A stretch of DNA of 64,000 nt from Bacillota bacterium. GTDB taxonomy: Bacteria > Bacillota > Proteinivoracia > UBA4975 > VEMY01. Under the pieces are notes generated by a model that was given only the letters and a program-made list of their open reading frames with translations, was not told where the DNA came from and did not search any database. Location of the stretch: the NCBI GenBank assembly GCA_009711825.1, contig VEMY01000038.1, positions 1 through 64,000 of the forward strand, read 5' to 3'. Made by a program: the position numbers and the translations under genes. Shown here one piece after another: positions 8,574 to 17,630 of this stretch (the first letter of the stretch is position 1; every line of letters starts with the position of its first letter).

Positions 8574-9206
8574 ATGTTTAAAGCGGCAATCTTTGATTTG
8601 GACGGAACGATTATCGACAGCTATGACCTCATCCTGGAGGCATTTGCAAAAACACTGCGTCAAACCGGCCAAGAATATGCGCCTGAAGACATATATCGGC
8701 TCTTTGGACCGCCGGAAGAAATCATCTTCAAAAAATTGGACCCTGATAACAAACACAATTTAATGAACATATACATTAAATGCTATGCCGACTGCCATCA
8801 GGATTATGTGCAACTGTATCCCGGAATCAAGGACCTCTTGGACTGGCTGCAGGTGAAAAATGTCGCCCGGGCGATAATCACCGGCAAGGGTCATGCTGCC
8901 ACCCAAATTACCCTCCGAGAGCTGGGCATCGAAAATTGTTTTCAAACAATAGTCACCGGTTCCTGTGTCAACGCTTATAAGCCGGAACCGGATGGAATGC
9001 TGAGAGTGCTTGAGGAATTGGCAGTCAAACCCGGGGAGGCCTTCTACTTGGGCGACTCGCCTGTGGACATTCAAGTGGCCAAAGCAACCGGAGTCGTGCC
9101 CCTGGCTGCCCTTTGGGGAAGCGCCGACCCTGGCGCCCTATTGGAGCTTGACCCCCATCGCGCTTTCACCAGTCCTGGAGAAATGCTGGACTGGCTGCAA
9201 AACTAA
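8574..9206 (+). CDS. HAD-superfamily phosphatase, phosphoglycolate-phosphatase-like
   Basis: The 210-residue product has the four HAD motifs: FDLDGTIID near residue 8 with nucleophile and acid Asp, a Thr in AIITGKG, Lys in NAYKPEPDGM, and the acidic GDSPVDIQVAK. The helical cap between motifs I and II fits the PGP/pyrophosphatase subgroup, which acts on small phosphorylated metabolites in the cytosol. ATG at 8574 has AGGAGG 7 nt before it; GTG at 8568 is too close. The substrate cannot be told from sequence. Confidence 0.85.
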   Translation: MFKAAIFDLDGTIIDSYDLILEAFAKTLRQTGQEYAPEDIYRLFGPPEEIIFKKLDPDNKHNLMNIYIKCYADCHQDYVQLYPGIKDLLDWLQVKNVARAIITGKGHAATQITLRELGIENCFQTIVTGSCVNAYKPEPDGMLRVLEELAVKPGEAFYLGDSPVDIQVAKATGVVPLAALWGSADPGALLELDPHRAFTSPGEMLDWLQN

Positions 9207-9229
9207 AAATCCGCCGCGGCAGATTTTTT
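9207..9229. terminator. Bidirectional terminator between HAD and M28 genes
   Basis: A near-perfect palindrome (AAATCCGCCGCGGCAGATTT) is flanked by A-rich and T-rich runs, so it can serve both converging genes. Confidence 0.75.
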
Positions 9230-10411
9230 TTATCTGTATTCCTGGCCCCATAGCTGCCGGGCAATGGACTGCACCAGTTTGCTGGCAGTGGCCAGGTTTT
9301 GCAGACTTACATTTTCGGCCTTGTCTGTTGGCCAATGCCAGTGGGGTAAAATTCCATCTTCGGTAAACGCCATGATACTCATCGTCTTATAACCGCGCAC
9401 CAAAGCTGGCGTGGCATCGGTGGTTAGGGCCTGGTAGACATGAGGACCGACGGTCAAATCCGGATTGGAGCGGGCAAAGGCAGCAGCAGCCAAAACTAGG
9501 TCTCGATCCGCCGGCATTGGACTGAATAAACCTTCGCCGTCGATATATTTGACATTGCCAATCCCGAGGTTATCCAAATTGATGATATAATCATCCCGGA
9601 TTTCTTCTCCATATTCCTCAAGGAAGCGCAGCATACCAACGGTCCCGGCCTCCTCACAGCCTGTTGCCAGGGCCCACACTTCCGCTCCCTCTGGCAATGT
9701 TTGGGCCAGTTCATTGAAGCTGTGGAGCATTACCGCCACCCCCGAAGCGTTATCGTTTCCGCCTGCCACATGTACACCGAACAGCTCCCGATGCACCAGC
9801 ATCCCGAACACAACCAATAGGTAGAGCCCGAATGGCAGCGCCAGCCACGGGTACCAGCCAGGAAGTTCCAGCCCCGCCAGGGCAGCAACACCGGCAAAAA
9901 ATGCAAGAATTGTAATTACAGCCATACTTACATTCAACACTATAAACGACTTGCGAAAACCGGCCACCAAATTTGGATGAAAATTTAAGCCAGAGCGGGA
10001 TGTATCGTAATGGGCGACAATAATAATCCGCGGAAGTTTTTCTGCATCAGTTGATCGAAGCGACTTTTTGGCCAAGACGTTCTGACTTTTGTTCTTGGGT
10101 AAAATTCTGGTGAAGAACTCATAGGTGTAACTTTCCAGCAAATAGCCAGCGCCGTTGACCAAAGCAACCACCGCCGCCAGCATCGGCCAGAAGCCGAGAC
10201 CAAAGGCCGCCAGAGCCATCAGCAGGTAATGAAGGCCAAAGGCCCAGGAAAACGTTGGCACCGATTTAAACGGTTGCACCTCCACAGTGTCCGCGCCTAT
10301 TTGCAGCTCTGCCTTCAGATATTGAGCAGCAGTGCGCTCTGCCCGGGTGGTAGACCCCCGGGGACCAATCTTTTCTGCCAAATCCTCCACATATCTGAAC
10401 AACCATCCCAC
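9230..10411 (-). CDS. M28-family zinc peptidase with membrane segments
   Basis: The 393-residue protein carries M28 ligands: VAHYDTS (His, Asp), GGNDNASG (bridging Asp), GCEEAG (catalytic and metal Glu), NLDNLG (Asp) and PHWHWPTD (His). Two hydrophobic stretches precede the first ligand (about residues 55-95). Further membrane helices lie between HYDTS and GNDNASG (about 165-215), so the catalytic domain is interrupted by membrane helices. It is probably a membrane-bound aminopeptidase-like enzyme; substrate unknown. The stop is next to a bidirectional terminator. fxsA lies just upstream on the same strand. Confidence 0.85.
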   Translation of the reverse strand: MGWLFRYVEDLAEKIGPRGSTTRAERTAAQYLKAELQIGADTVEVQPFKSVPTFSWAFGLHYLLMALAAFGLGFWPMLAAVVALVNGAGYLLESYTYEFFTRILPKNKSQNVLAKKSLRSTDAEKLPRIIIVAHYDTSRSGLNFHPNLVAGFRKSFIVLNVSMAVITILAFFAGVAALAGLELPGWYPWLALPFGLYLLVVFGMLVHRELFGVHVAGGNDNASGVAVMLHSFNELAQTLPEGAEVWALATGCEEAGTVGMLRFLEEYGEEIRDDYIINLDNLGIGNVKYIDGEGLFSPMPADRDLVLAAAAFARSNPDLTVGPHVYQALTTDATPALVRGYKTMSIMAFTEDGILPHWHWPTDKAENVSLQNLATASKLVQSIARQLWGQEYR

Positions 10412-10459
10412 TCCTCTCCTCTAGACCGGGATTCCTTTCTTCTGAGCTGCTACACAAAC

Positions 10460-10858
10460 TTACCAGCGGCGAATATACACATTCATGCTGCCATCAGCCA
10501 TCATTTGCGCCAGCTTACGTTTTAAAAACAATCGTAGTGGCAGCCTGGTCAGGGGGACAAGGAATAAAAAGCCGAATGTGTCAGTTATTAAGCCGGGAGT
10601 GAGCAAAAACGCGCTTCCTACCAGGATAAAGAGGCCGTCCAGCAATGCATCGCCGGGTAACTCTCCTCCCTCAAGCTGATATCGCAAACGACCTAATACC
10701 GCTAACCCCTCAGCCTTGGCCAGAATAACGCCAATAAACCCGGTTATACCCACCAGCACAATCGTCAGCGGCGCACCCACCACTTTACCCAATTCTATAA
10801 GCAAATAAAGTTCCACTAGCGGAACAATGGTAAATAACAATAACAGTTTAAAAAACAT
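10460..10858 (-). CDS. fxsA: FxsA-family membrane protein
   Basis: This 132-residue protein has three to four hydrophobic segments and FxsA features: FTIVPLVELYLLIELGKVVG at the N-terminus, ILAKAEGL, then LLLTPG-like FLLTPGLITDTFGFLFLVP. FxsA proteins are small inner-membrane proteins; in Escherichia coli the name comes from suppression of phage T7 exclusion by F, and the cellular role is unknown. In Bacillus subtilis the homologue lies right after pyk, as here apart from one inserted gene. ATG at 10858 follows AAAGGAGG. Confidence 0.88.
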   Translation of the reverse strand: MFFKLLLLFTIVPLVELYLLIELGKVVGAPLTIVLVGITGFIGVILAKAEGLAVLGRLRYQLEGGELPGDALLDGLFILVGSAFLLTPGLITDTFGFLFLVPLTRLPLRLFLKRKLAQMMADGSMNVYIRRW

Positions 10859-10952
10859 GCCAAGCCTCCTTTATCCTTATCTAATTAGTATATTACATCT
10901 TGGAGGCGTTTCCTTCAATACCAATCGAGAACCGTCCTGAATTTGTGCGCAA

Positions 10953-10992
10953 AAAAAGCGGGAAGGTCATTTGACTCTTCCCGCTTATTTTT
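10953..10992 (-). terminator. Terminator after the FMN-binding lipoprotein gene
   Basis: GCGGGAAG and CTTCCCGC form a stem with an 11-nt loop; on the minus strand it is followed by seven Ts. Confidence 0.85.
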
Positions 10993-10995
10993 GAA

Positions 10996-11733
10996 TTACC
11001 GGCGTGCGTTATTCAGGGCTTCTACTACAGCTTCAATAGCTTTTTCGGAAGTACCAGTAGCGCCGGAAACCAGTTCTACATCGGTGTCGTTAGCTTCTAC
11101 AAACCGGGCAGCCATGGTCTCATGGGCTTCCTGGAGGTCTTCGCCAGTGAAACCAGCAGCTTCGCTACCATAGGTTTCGTAGTCTTTGAATTCCAGGGCA
11201 TCGTCAACGCGAGTGGTTTCACGGAGGTTAACAGCAGTGATTTCATCGTTGTTAATTGTAACCAGGGCTACAACCATACCACCACGGTCGTCCATGCTGG
11301 AAACGCCCATGAAAGTGCCGTTTACGAACTCGGAATCAGCGTCTACCAAAGCTTTGTCCAAAGCGACTTCAACAGCCAGCTTGGCTTTTTCGGAAGTGCT
11401 GGTGGCGCCAGTCACATCGTCAACTTCCCAGCTGTTGGCTTCTACCATGGCGGCAGCCAGGGCTTCGTGGGCTTCCTGGAGGTCGTTGCCGTCAAAGGTG
11501 CCTTCACGGCCGTAGGTAGCGTAGTCTTTAGCTTCGTCAAACTGAGTGTACTCAACAAAGCTAATGTTGGTGATTTCGTCACCTTCGATGGTTACAGTGG
11601 CTTCTACATAACCACGGTCACCAACAACACCTTGTGCGGTGTAGGTGCCATCTTCATAGGTGGAGCTGCCACCGCAAGCGGTTAGGGCCATGGCCAAAAC
11701 TATTACCAAAGATACAGCAAAAAGCTTCTTCAT
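10996..11733 (-). CDS. Lipoprotein with two FMN-binding domains (PplA-like)
   Basis: The 245-residue precursor has a lipoprotein signal peptide (MKKLFAVSL..., lipobox LTACGG). Two tandem FMN_bind repeats of about 105 residues follow. Each ends in the covalent flavinylation motif: DDVTGATSTSEKA and ELVSGATGTSEKA, where ApbE-type enzymes attach FMN to the Thr. Each repeat also has a YxTYG-DLQEAHE block. Listeria PplA, a lipoprotein of extracellular electron transfer, has the same two-flavin layout, so an extracytoplasmic electron-carrier role is likely. ATG at 11733 follows GGAGAGGAG. A strong terminator follows, so it is likely monocistronic. No ApbE or Ndh2-like gene is in the window. Confidence 0.85.
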   Translation of the reverse strand: MKKLFAVSLVIVLAMALTACGGSSTYEDGTYTAQGVVGDRGYVEATVTIEGDEITNISFVEYTQFDEAKDYATYGREGTFDGNDLQEAHEALAAAMVEANSWEVDDVTGATSTSEKAKLAVEVALDKALVDADSEFVNGTFMGVSSMDDRGGMVVALVTINNDEITAVNLRETTRVDDALEFKDYETYGSEAAGFTGEDLQEAHETMAARFVEANDTDVELVSGATGTSEKAIEAVVEALNNARR

Positions 11734-11979
11734 TAAAATACTCCTCTCCAACCGGAAATTTTTATGTGAAACTCCGTCGCCGGAGCTATCACCTGGGATT
11801 GTGCTCACAAGAACAACATCTTCAAAAAATAAAGTGAAATCTTGTACGTAGTTGAGCGCGAAAACTGTTGAAAATAGGGATTGGCGGGCACAGCTGACTG
11901 CGCCCAGCCATAAGTAATCTTTATCACTACCTATTTTACTCATAGAGCGGTAATTTTGCAATACCCAATTGGGGCATTT

Positions 11980-13734
11980 TTAGCCAGCCACATTTGCCTG
12001 GCCCCGATAGACCAGCCCGCGACCTGTGTCAATACTCACAACCTGGCCATCCCCTAGAATACCGGTAGCGCCCTCGGCGCCGGAAACAACGGGGATTCCC
12101 AGCTCCAGGCCTAAAATTGCAGCATGGGATGTAAGCCCGCCTTCCTCGGCGATAATGGCAATTATTCCCTCCATATGCTGGACCATTTCCCGATCAGTGC
12201 TGTGGGTAACGAGAATCTTGCCCGGAGCGGCCTTTTCCTTCAACTCACGGGCGTTTTTGGCGACTATCACCGGGCCAAAGGCGGGACGGGAGCCAATACC
12301 CTGGCCGCGAACTACCACATCGCCAACCACATGCACTTTGAGCAAATTGGTGGTTCCCGGTACGCCCACAGGCACACCGGCGGTAATTACCACCAAGTCG
12401 CCCTTTTTGATTAGTTCTTTGCGCAAAGCAGTAGTAATCGCCTCATATATCATTTGGTCGGTGTTGTCTGTTGCCCTGCCAATCAGAGGCATAACTCCCC
12501 AGGTCAGAAGCAGTCGCCGCATGACTTCCACCTTAGGTGTAACAGCAATCACCGGCGCCACTGGTCTGTATTTGGAGACCATGCGGGCAGTGTGGCCGGA
12601 CTGGGTAGACGTGATAATTGCCGACGCTCCCAGTTGTTGTGCTGTCTGGCGACTGGCGAAACTGATGGAATCGGTCACTGTCCACTGGCGCCCGTTTTTG
12701 TGTATAGCCAGGAAACGCTCACATTCCAAGGACTGTTCGGTATGAATTGCCAGTCGGGCCATGGTCGCCACCGATTCCACCGGGTAGCGACCGGCGGCGG
12801 TTTCACCGGAAAGCATGATCGCGTCGGTACCGTCAAAGATGGCGTTGGCCACATCGCTGGCCTCCGCCCGAGTCGGCCGCGGATTACGAATCATCGAGTC
12901 CAGCATTTGGGTGGCGGTTATCACCGGCTTGGCCATCAAATTGCAGCGGCGAATCATGTCCTTCTGGGCAAGGGGGACCTCCTCGGGGGGAATTTCCACG
13001 CCCAGGTCGCCCCTGGCCACCATTAACCCGTCTGCCACCTTGAGGATGCTGTCGAGATTATCGAGCCCCTGGCGGTTTTCGATTTTGGCAATGATTGGGA
13101 TATCGCTATCATGCTCCTCCAGCAGCCGCCGAATCGCCAGAATATCGCCGGCGTCACGCACAAAGGAAGCAGCAATGAAGTCCAAACCTTGTTCAATACC
13201 GAAGAGAATGTCCGCTATGTCCTGTTCGCTCAGGGCTGGCATTGAGACTTTGGAGCCCGGCAAGTTAACACTCTTGCGGTTGCTGACCTCGCCTCCATTG
13301 ACAACACGGCAGTTGATATCGGAGCCGGCGACAGCTTCGACAACCAGCTCTACCAGCCCGTCATCGATAAGCACCGTGCGGCCGATTTCCACATCCTCCG
13401 GCAAATCGGCGTGATTGACGCTAACTCGGTTTTCGTCACCTTCCAACTCCCGGGTGGTAAGAGTAAACTTTTGACCAGCTACCAGTTGAACCTTGCCATT
13501 TTTAAAAGTGCCCAGGCGAATCTCGGGGCCCTTGGTATCCAGGAGAATTGCCACTGGCAGTCCGGTTTCATCACTGGCCCGACGCACCAATTCAATGCGT
13601 TCTTTATGTTCAGCATGGGTGCCATGGGAAAAATTCAGGCGGGCAACATTCATACCGGCCTGCAGCATCGTTTTAAGCACCCCCAGCTCAGTGCTGGCCG
13701 GTCCGATGGTGCAGACTATCTTGGTTCGGCGCAT
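11980..13734 (-). CDS. pyk: Pyruvate kinase with C-terminal PEP-utilising-type domain
   Basis: This 584-residue protein begins MRRTKIVCTIGPAS and has the barrel motifs NFSHG, KIENRQGLDNLD and MVARGDLGVEI, plus TATQMLDSM. It makes ATP and pyruvate from PEP and ADP. Beyond the usual ~470 residues it carries a mobile domain with GGLTSHAAI, the histidine loop of PEP-utilising enzymes, as in Bacillus and Geobacillus pyruvate kinase. ATG at 13734 follows AGGAGG. It is 11 bp downstream of pfkA and surely co-transcribed. Confidence 0.96.
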   Translation of the reverse strand: MRRTKIVCTIGPASTELGVLKTMLQAGMNVARLNFSHGTHAEHKERIELVRRASDETGLPVAILLDTKGPEIRLGTFKNGKVQLVAGQKFTLTTRELEGDENRVSVNHADLPEDVEIGRTVLIDDGLVELVVEAVAGSDINCRVVNGGEVSNRKSVNLPGSKVSMPALSEQDIADILFGIEQGLDFIAASFVRDAGDILAIRRLLEEHDSDIPIIAKIENRQGLDNLDSILKVADGLMVARGDLGVEIPPEEVPLAQKDMIRRCNLMAKPVITATQMLDSMIRNPRPTRAEASDVANAIFDGTDAIMLSGETAAGRYPVESVATMARLAIHTEQSLECERFLAIHKNGRQWTVTDSISFASRQTAQQLGASAIITSTQSGHTARMVSKYRPVAPVIAVTPKVEVMRRLLLTWGVMPLIGRATDNTDQMIYEAITTALRKELIKKGDLVVITAGVPVGVPGTTNLLKVHVVGDVVVRGQGIGSRPAFGPVIVAKNARELKEKAAPGKILVTHSTDREMVQHMEGIIAIIAEEGGLTSHAAILGLELGIPVVSGAEGATGILGDGQVVSIDTGRGLVYRGQANVAG

Positions 13735-13745
13735 ACATGCACCTC

Positions 13746-14751
<1,006 letters not shown>

Positions 14752-14806
14752 AAGTTCTTTACTTTCTATTTTAGTGCTAAACTGCCATAGGTTGCAAGGG
14801 AAAAAA

Positions 14807-15148
14807 CTAATTTTCTCCCCCGAGAAACTGTTCCATTTCCTCCCGGTGAGCGAGGCCAATCAAGCTAAGGACCGGGAGCACGAAGGCAATGCCCGTGCCG
14901 GGGCATTTAAGATTGCCGGCCTCAACCAAACCGGCGGTGATCTCCTTGGTTTTATCGGCCTCAGAGAGGATTACCACCACTTCTTTGGCAGCATCCATGG
15001 TCAAGCCGAAAAATTTATGGGCCTCGTGTATACCCGTCCCCCGGGCATAAAAGACAGTCGCCCCTTTGGCGCCAGCGGCCTTAGCCGCCTCCACAAGTTT
15101 ATCTGCCTTCCCCCGCTGGACAATCACGAAAATTGCGTTGAACTCCAT
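14807..15148 (-). CDS. PII-like (GlnB-family) protein linked to DUF1538
   Basis: This 113-residue protein has the PII-like ferredoxin fold pattern: FNAIFVIVQRGKADKLVEAAKAAGAKG, a loop GTGIHEAH, then KEVVVILSEADKTKEI and a C-terminal PGTGIAFVLPV. It lacks the classic uridylylated-Tyr T-loop of GlnB/GlnK. It lies 12 bp after a DUF1538 membrane protein gene, a pairing I recall from other bacteria. By analogy with GlnK-AmtB it may bind a nucleotide and gate the partner; this is inference. GGGAGG precedes ATG 15148. Confidence 0.75.
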   Translation of the reverse strand: MEFNAIFVIVQRGKADKLVEAAKAAGAKGATVFYARGTGIHEAHKFFGLTMDAAKEVVVILSEADKTKEITAGLVEAGNLKCPGTGIAFVLPVLSLIGLAHREEMEQFLGGEN

Positions 15149-15160
15149 ATGTTTACCTCC

Positions 15161-15862
15161 CTAGAATCTAAAAATCAGCCCTGCCAGCTGTACGGTGATG
15201 ATTGGTCCTGCGGAAGCCAGGGCGATGATGCCAAATCCATCTAAAAGCGGGTCCCGCCCACCCAGAACAGCCGACAGGCCAACTGCCAGGGCAAGATTTA
15301 GGGGAACCGTCACCGGACCTGTGGTCACCCCCGCGGAATCGTAGGCAATTCCGGTCGATGCCTCTGGGGAAAGCCATGTCAGCACTATAACCAGCAAATA
15401 CACGGGAATCAGAATATATGAGTTGGGCACTTTGTATATAATCTTGGCCAAACCACCGGCCACACCCACAGCCACGCCCAAGGCAACGATATGCACCATC
15501 ATCCGGCTGGAGATTGCCCCCTGGGTCAGATTGTCTACTTCCTGGGACAGGGCCAAGAGCGCCGGTTCCGCCAACGTCGCCAAATAACCGAGGAAAAAGC
15601 CGAAAACGATGACCAGCAGCACGCTCTCCCGTTTGGGCAAATTTGTGCCCAAGGTCTCCCCCAGGGGCAATAGCCCGATTTGTAAACCCACTGAAAACAA
15701 GAACAGGCCTGTAGCGGCTAACCCCACTCCCAGTACCAGGGTCCGGATATTCTCCAGTGGTTGGCGCAGGACCAGGAGTTGAAAGCCAATCAAGAACACT
15801 GTAATCGGCACAATTCCGCGCATCGTTTCCGCAAACAGACGGCCAACTTCGCTTATGTGCAT
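15161..15862 (-). CDS. DUF1538-family membrane protein
   Basis: The 233-residue protein has seven or so hydrophobic segments. Characteristic strings are FLGYLATLAEPALLALSQEV and DSAGVTTGPVTVPLNLALAVG, with a conserved acidic residue in each half. The function of DUF1538 is not established; the topology suggests a transporter or channel. The gene for a PII-like protein follows directly, suggesting ligand-controlled transport. GGGGGG precedes ATG 15860-15862. Confidence 0.8.
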   Translation of the reverse strand: MHISEVGRLFAETMRGIVPITVFLIGFQLLVLRQPLENIRTLVLGVGLAATGLFLFSVGLQIGLLPLGETLGTNLPKRESVLLVIVFGFFLGYLATLAEPALLALSQEVDNLTQGAISSRMMVHIVALGVAVGVAGGLAKIIYKVPNSYILIPVYLLVIVLTWLSPEASTGIAYDSAGVTTGPVTVPLNLALAVGLSAVLGGRDPLLDGFGIIALASAGPIITVQLAGLIFRF

Positions 15863-15916
15863 TATATCCCCCCTTGTTTCAAAGTAGCAAAAGGGCCTGG
15901 TGGCAGGCCCATGCTT

Positions 15917-16675
15917 CTATTCTTTAAATTCCGGCTTGCGACGCTCAATAAATGCCGTCATACCTTCTTTTTGATCGACGCCGGTGAAGAGCTGGGCAAA
16001 TAATTCCTGCTCCCGGGCAAGACCGGGGTCGTCGCCTGCAGTCACAGCTGCCTTGGCCGCCCGCAACGCCCGCAGGCTTTTTGTCGCCAGCTTGTTGGCA
16101 AAGGCCAGGGTTTCCGGCAGCAAATCTTCGGACGCAAAGACCCGTTCCACCAAGCCCAGCTCCAGGGCCCGGGCTGCATCCAGGGTGTCACAACCGTAGA
16201 TCAATTCCAGGGCCCGGCCCCGCCCTACCAAGCGGGCCAGTCGCCGGGTGCCGCCAAAACCGGGAATGATCCCCAGGCCCAGTTCCGGCTGGCCGAATTT
16301 GGCTTTTTCAGAAGCAAAGCGCAAATCCGCCGCCAGCGCCAGCTCACAGCCGCCCCCCAGGGCGTAGCCGTTGACAGCGGCAATCACCGGCTTGGGCAGA
16401 CTTTCCACCAGGGCAAAAACCCGGTGGCCAAGGCCGGAAAACTCAAAGGCCTCCCGTTCGGTCATATCCTTCATCTCGGCAATATCTGCACCGGCGACAA
16501 AGGCCTTGCTGCCGGCGCCAGTGAGCACCACCGCTTTGACATTGTCATCGGTCTTGAGAGCAGTCAACTCCAGCTCCAGCTCCTGCAGGGTCCGCACGTT
16601 CAGGGCATTGAGTTGTTTTTCCCGGTCTATGGTAACAACAGCCACCCCCGCATTGGTTTCCACCCGAACCGGCAT
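15917..16675 (-). CDS. crt: Enoyl-CoA hydratase/crotonase
   Basis: The 252-residue protein has the crotonase oxyanion-hole segments SKAFVAGADIAEMKDM and NGYALGGGCELALAADLRFAS, and the catalytic Glu region FGQPELGLGIIPGFGGTRRL. It hydrates crotonyl-CoA to 3-hydroxybutyryl-CoA or runs in reverse. I use ATG 16675 (MPVRVETN), with GGGAGGGG before it; the open frame upstream is the end of hbd in another frame. The start overlaps the hbd stop (TAATG). With hbd it forms a fatty-acid/butyrate-type pair. Confidence 0.9.
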   Translation of the reverse strand: MPVRVETNAGVAVVTIDREKQLNALNVRTLQELELELTALKTDDNVKAVVLTGAGSKAFVAGADIAEMKDMTEREAFEFSGLGHRVFALVESLPKPVIAAVNGYALGGGCELALAADLRFASEKAKFGQPELGLGIIPGFGGTRRLARLVGRGRALELIYGCDTLDAARALELGLVERVFASEDLLPETLAFANKLATKSLRALRAAKAAVTAGDDPGLAREQELFAQLFTGVDQKEGMTAFIERRKPEFKE

Positions 16676-17529
16676 TATTGCCCCTCCCGGTAATCGTAGA
16701 AACCGCGGCCGGATTTGCGGCCCAGCCACCCCGCCAGCACATATTTCCGCAGCAACGGACAGGGCCGGTATTTGTCGTCGCCCAGGTCCTTATGCAGCAC
16801 CTCCATAATTGCCAGGCAGACATCGAGACCGATCAAGTCCGCCAGAGCCAGGGGGCCCAGAGGATGGTTGGCGCCCAGAGTCATGGCCTGGTCTATGTCC
16901 TTGGCTTCGGCCACACCTTCCATTAACAGGTAGCTTGCCTCGTTAATCATCGGGATCAATACTCGGTTGACAACAAAGCCGGGAGCGTCGTTGACCTGCA
17001 CCGGGGTCTTGCCCATGGCCAGGGCTGCTTCCCGGGTCCGCGCCAGATTATCTGCACTGGTGGCGGCGCCACTGATCAGCTCCACCAGCTTCATCACCGG
17101 CACCGGATTCATGAAATGCATGCCAATCACCCGCTCCGGACACTTGGTATAGCCGGCGATTTCGGTAATCGAAATTGACGAAGTGTTGGTGGCGAGGATT
17201 GCCGTTTCTTTACAAACTCCCGCCAATTCAGCAAAGAGCTGCCGCTTGATGCTGCGGTCCTCAATTACCGCCTCGATCACCAAATCGGCAGTATCGGCCT
17301 CAGCCAGCGATTTGGCAATGGCGATTCGCCCCAGGATCTCCTGTCGGGTCGCTTCCTCCAGCCGTCCCTTGGCCACCTGCTTCGCCAGCCCCTTGTCGAT
17401 GCGGCCAACTGCCTTTTCCACCAATTCATTCTTGATGTCATAAAGCTTGACGGCAAAACCTGCCTGGGCCGCAACCTGGGCTATACCGGCGCCCATTTGT
17501 CCCGCACCAACAACAAATACATTTTCCAT
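16675..17529 (-). CDS. hbd: 3-hydroxybutyryl-CoA dehydrogenase
   Basis: This 284-residue enzyme has an N-terminal Rossmann motif ([19 protein letters not shown]), [11 protein letters not shown], the catalytic His in [15 protein letters not shown], and [19 protein letters not shown]. It uses NAD(P) to interconvert acetoacetyl-CoA and 3-hydroxybutyryl-CoA in the cytosol. Its stop overlaps the crt start. No thiolase, acyl-CoA dehydrogenase or etf genes lie in the window, so the rest of the pathway must be elsewhere. Confidence 0.93.
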   Translation of the reverse strand: MENVFVVGAGQMGAGIAQVAAQAGFAVKLYDIKNELVEKAVGRIDKGLAKQVAKGRLEEATRQEILGRIAIAKSLAEADTADLVIEAVIEDRSIKRQLFAELAGVCKETAILATNTSSISITEIAGYTKCPERVIGMHFMNPVPVMKLVELISGAATSADNLARTREAALAMGKTPVQVNDAPGFVVNRVLIPMINEASYLLMEGVAEAKDIDQAMTLGANHPLGPLALADLIGLDVCLAIMEVLHKDLGDDKYRPCPLLRKYVLAGWLGRKSGRGFYDYREGQ

Positions 17530-17597
17530 CGATAAGACCTCCCCTTTTCCGCTTTTTTCCTAGTATAGTATTCTCTGATTCACCAAAGATTACCTGC

Positions 17598-17625
17598 AAA
17601 AAGGAGGGGCGCCTGCGCCCCTCCT
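17598..17625 (-). terminator. Terminator after the malic enzyme gene
   Basis: AGGAGGGGCGC and GCGCCCCTCCT form a strong stem; on the minus strand TTTTTG follows. It separates the malic enzyme from hbd. Confidence 0.85.
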
Positions 17626-17630
17626 GCTGT

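Noticed and set aside
8454-8756. 100-codon N-terminal extension of the MATE protein
   Set aside because: It does not resemble a MATE N-terminus, overlaps the divergent HAD gene, and ATG 8453 gives the normal length.
16676-16729. Longer start for the crotonase
   Set aside because: The extension is the hbd end read in another frame; ATG 16675 has GGGAGGGG and the family N-terminus.
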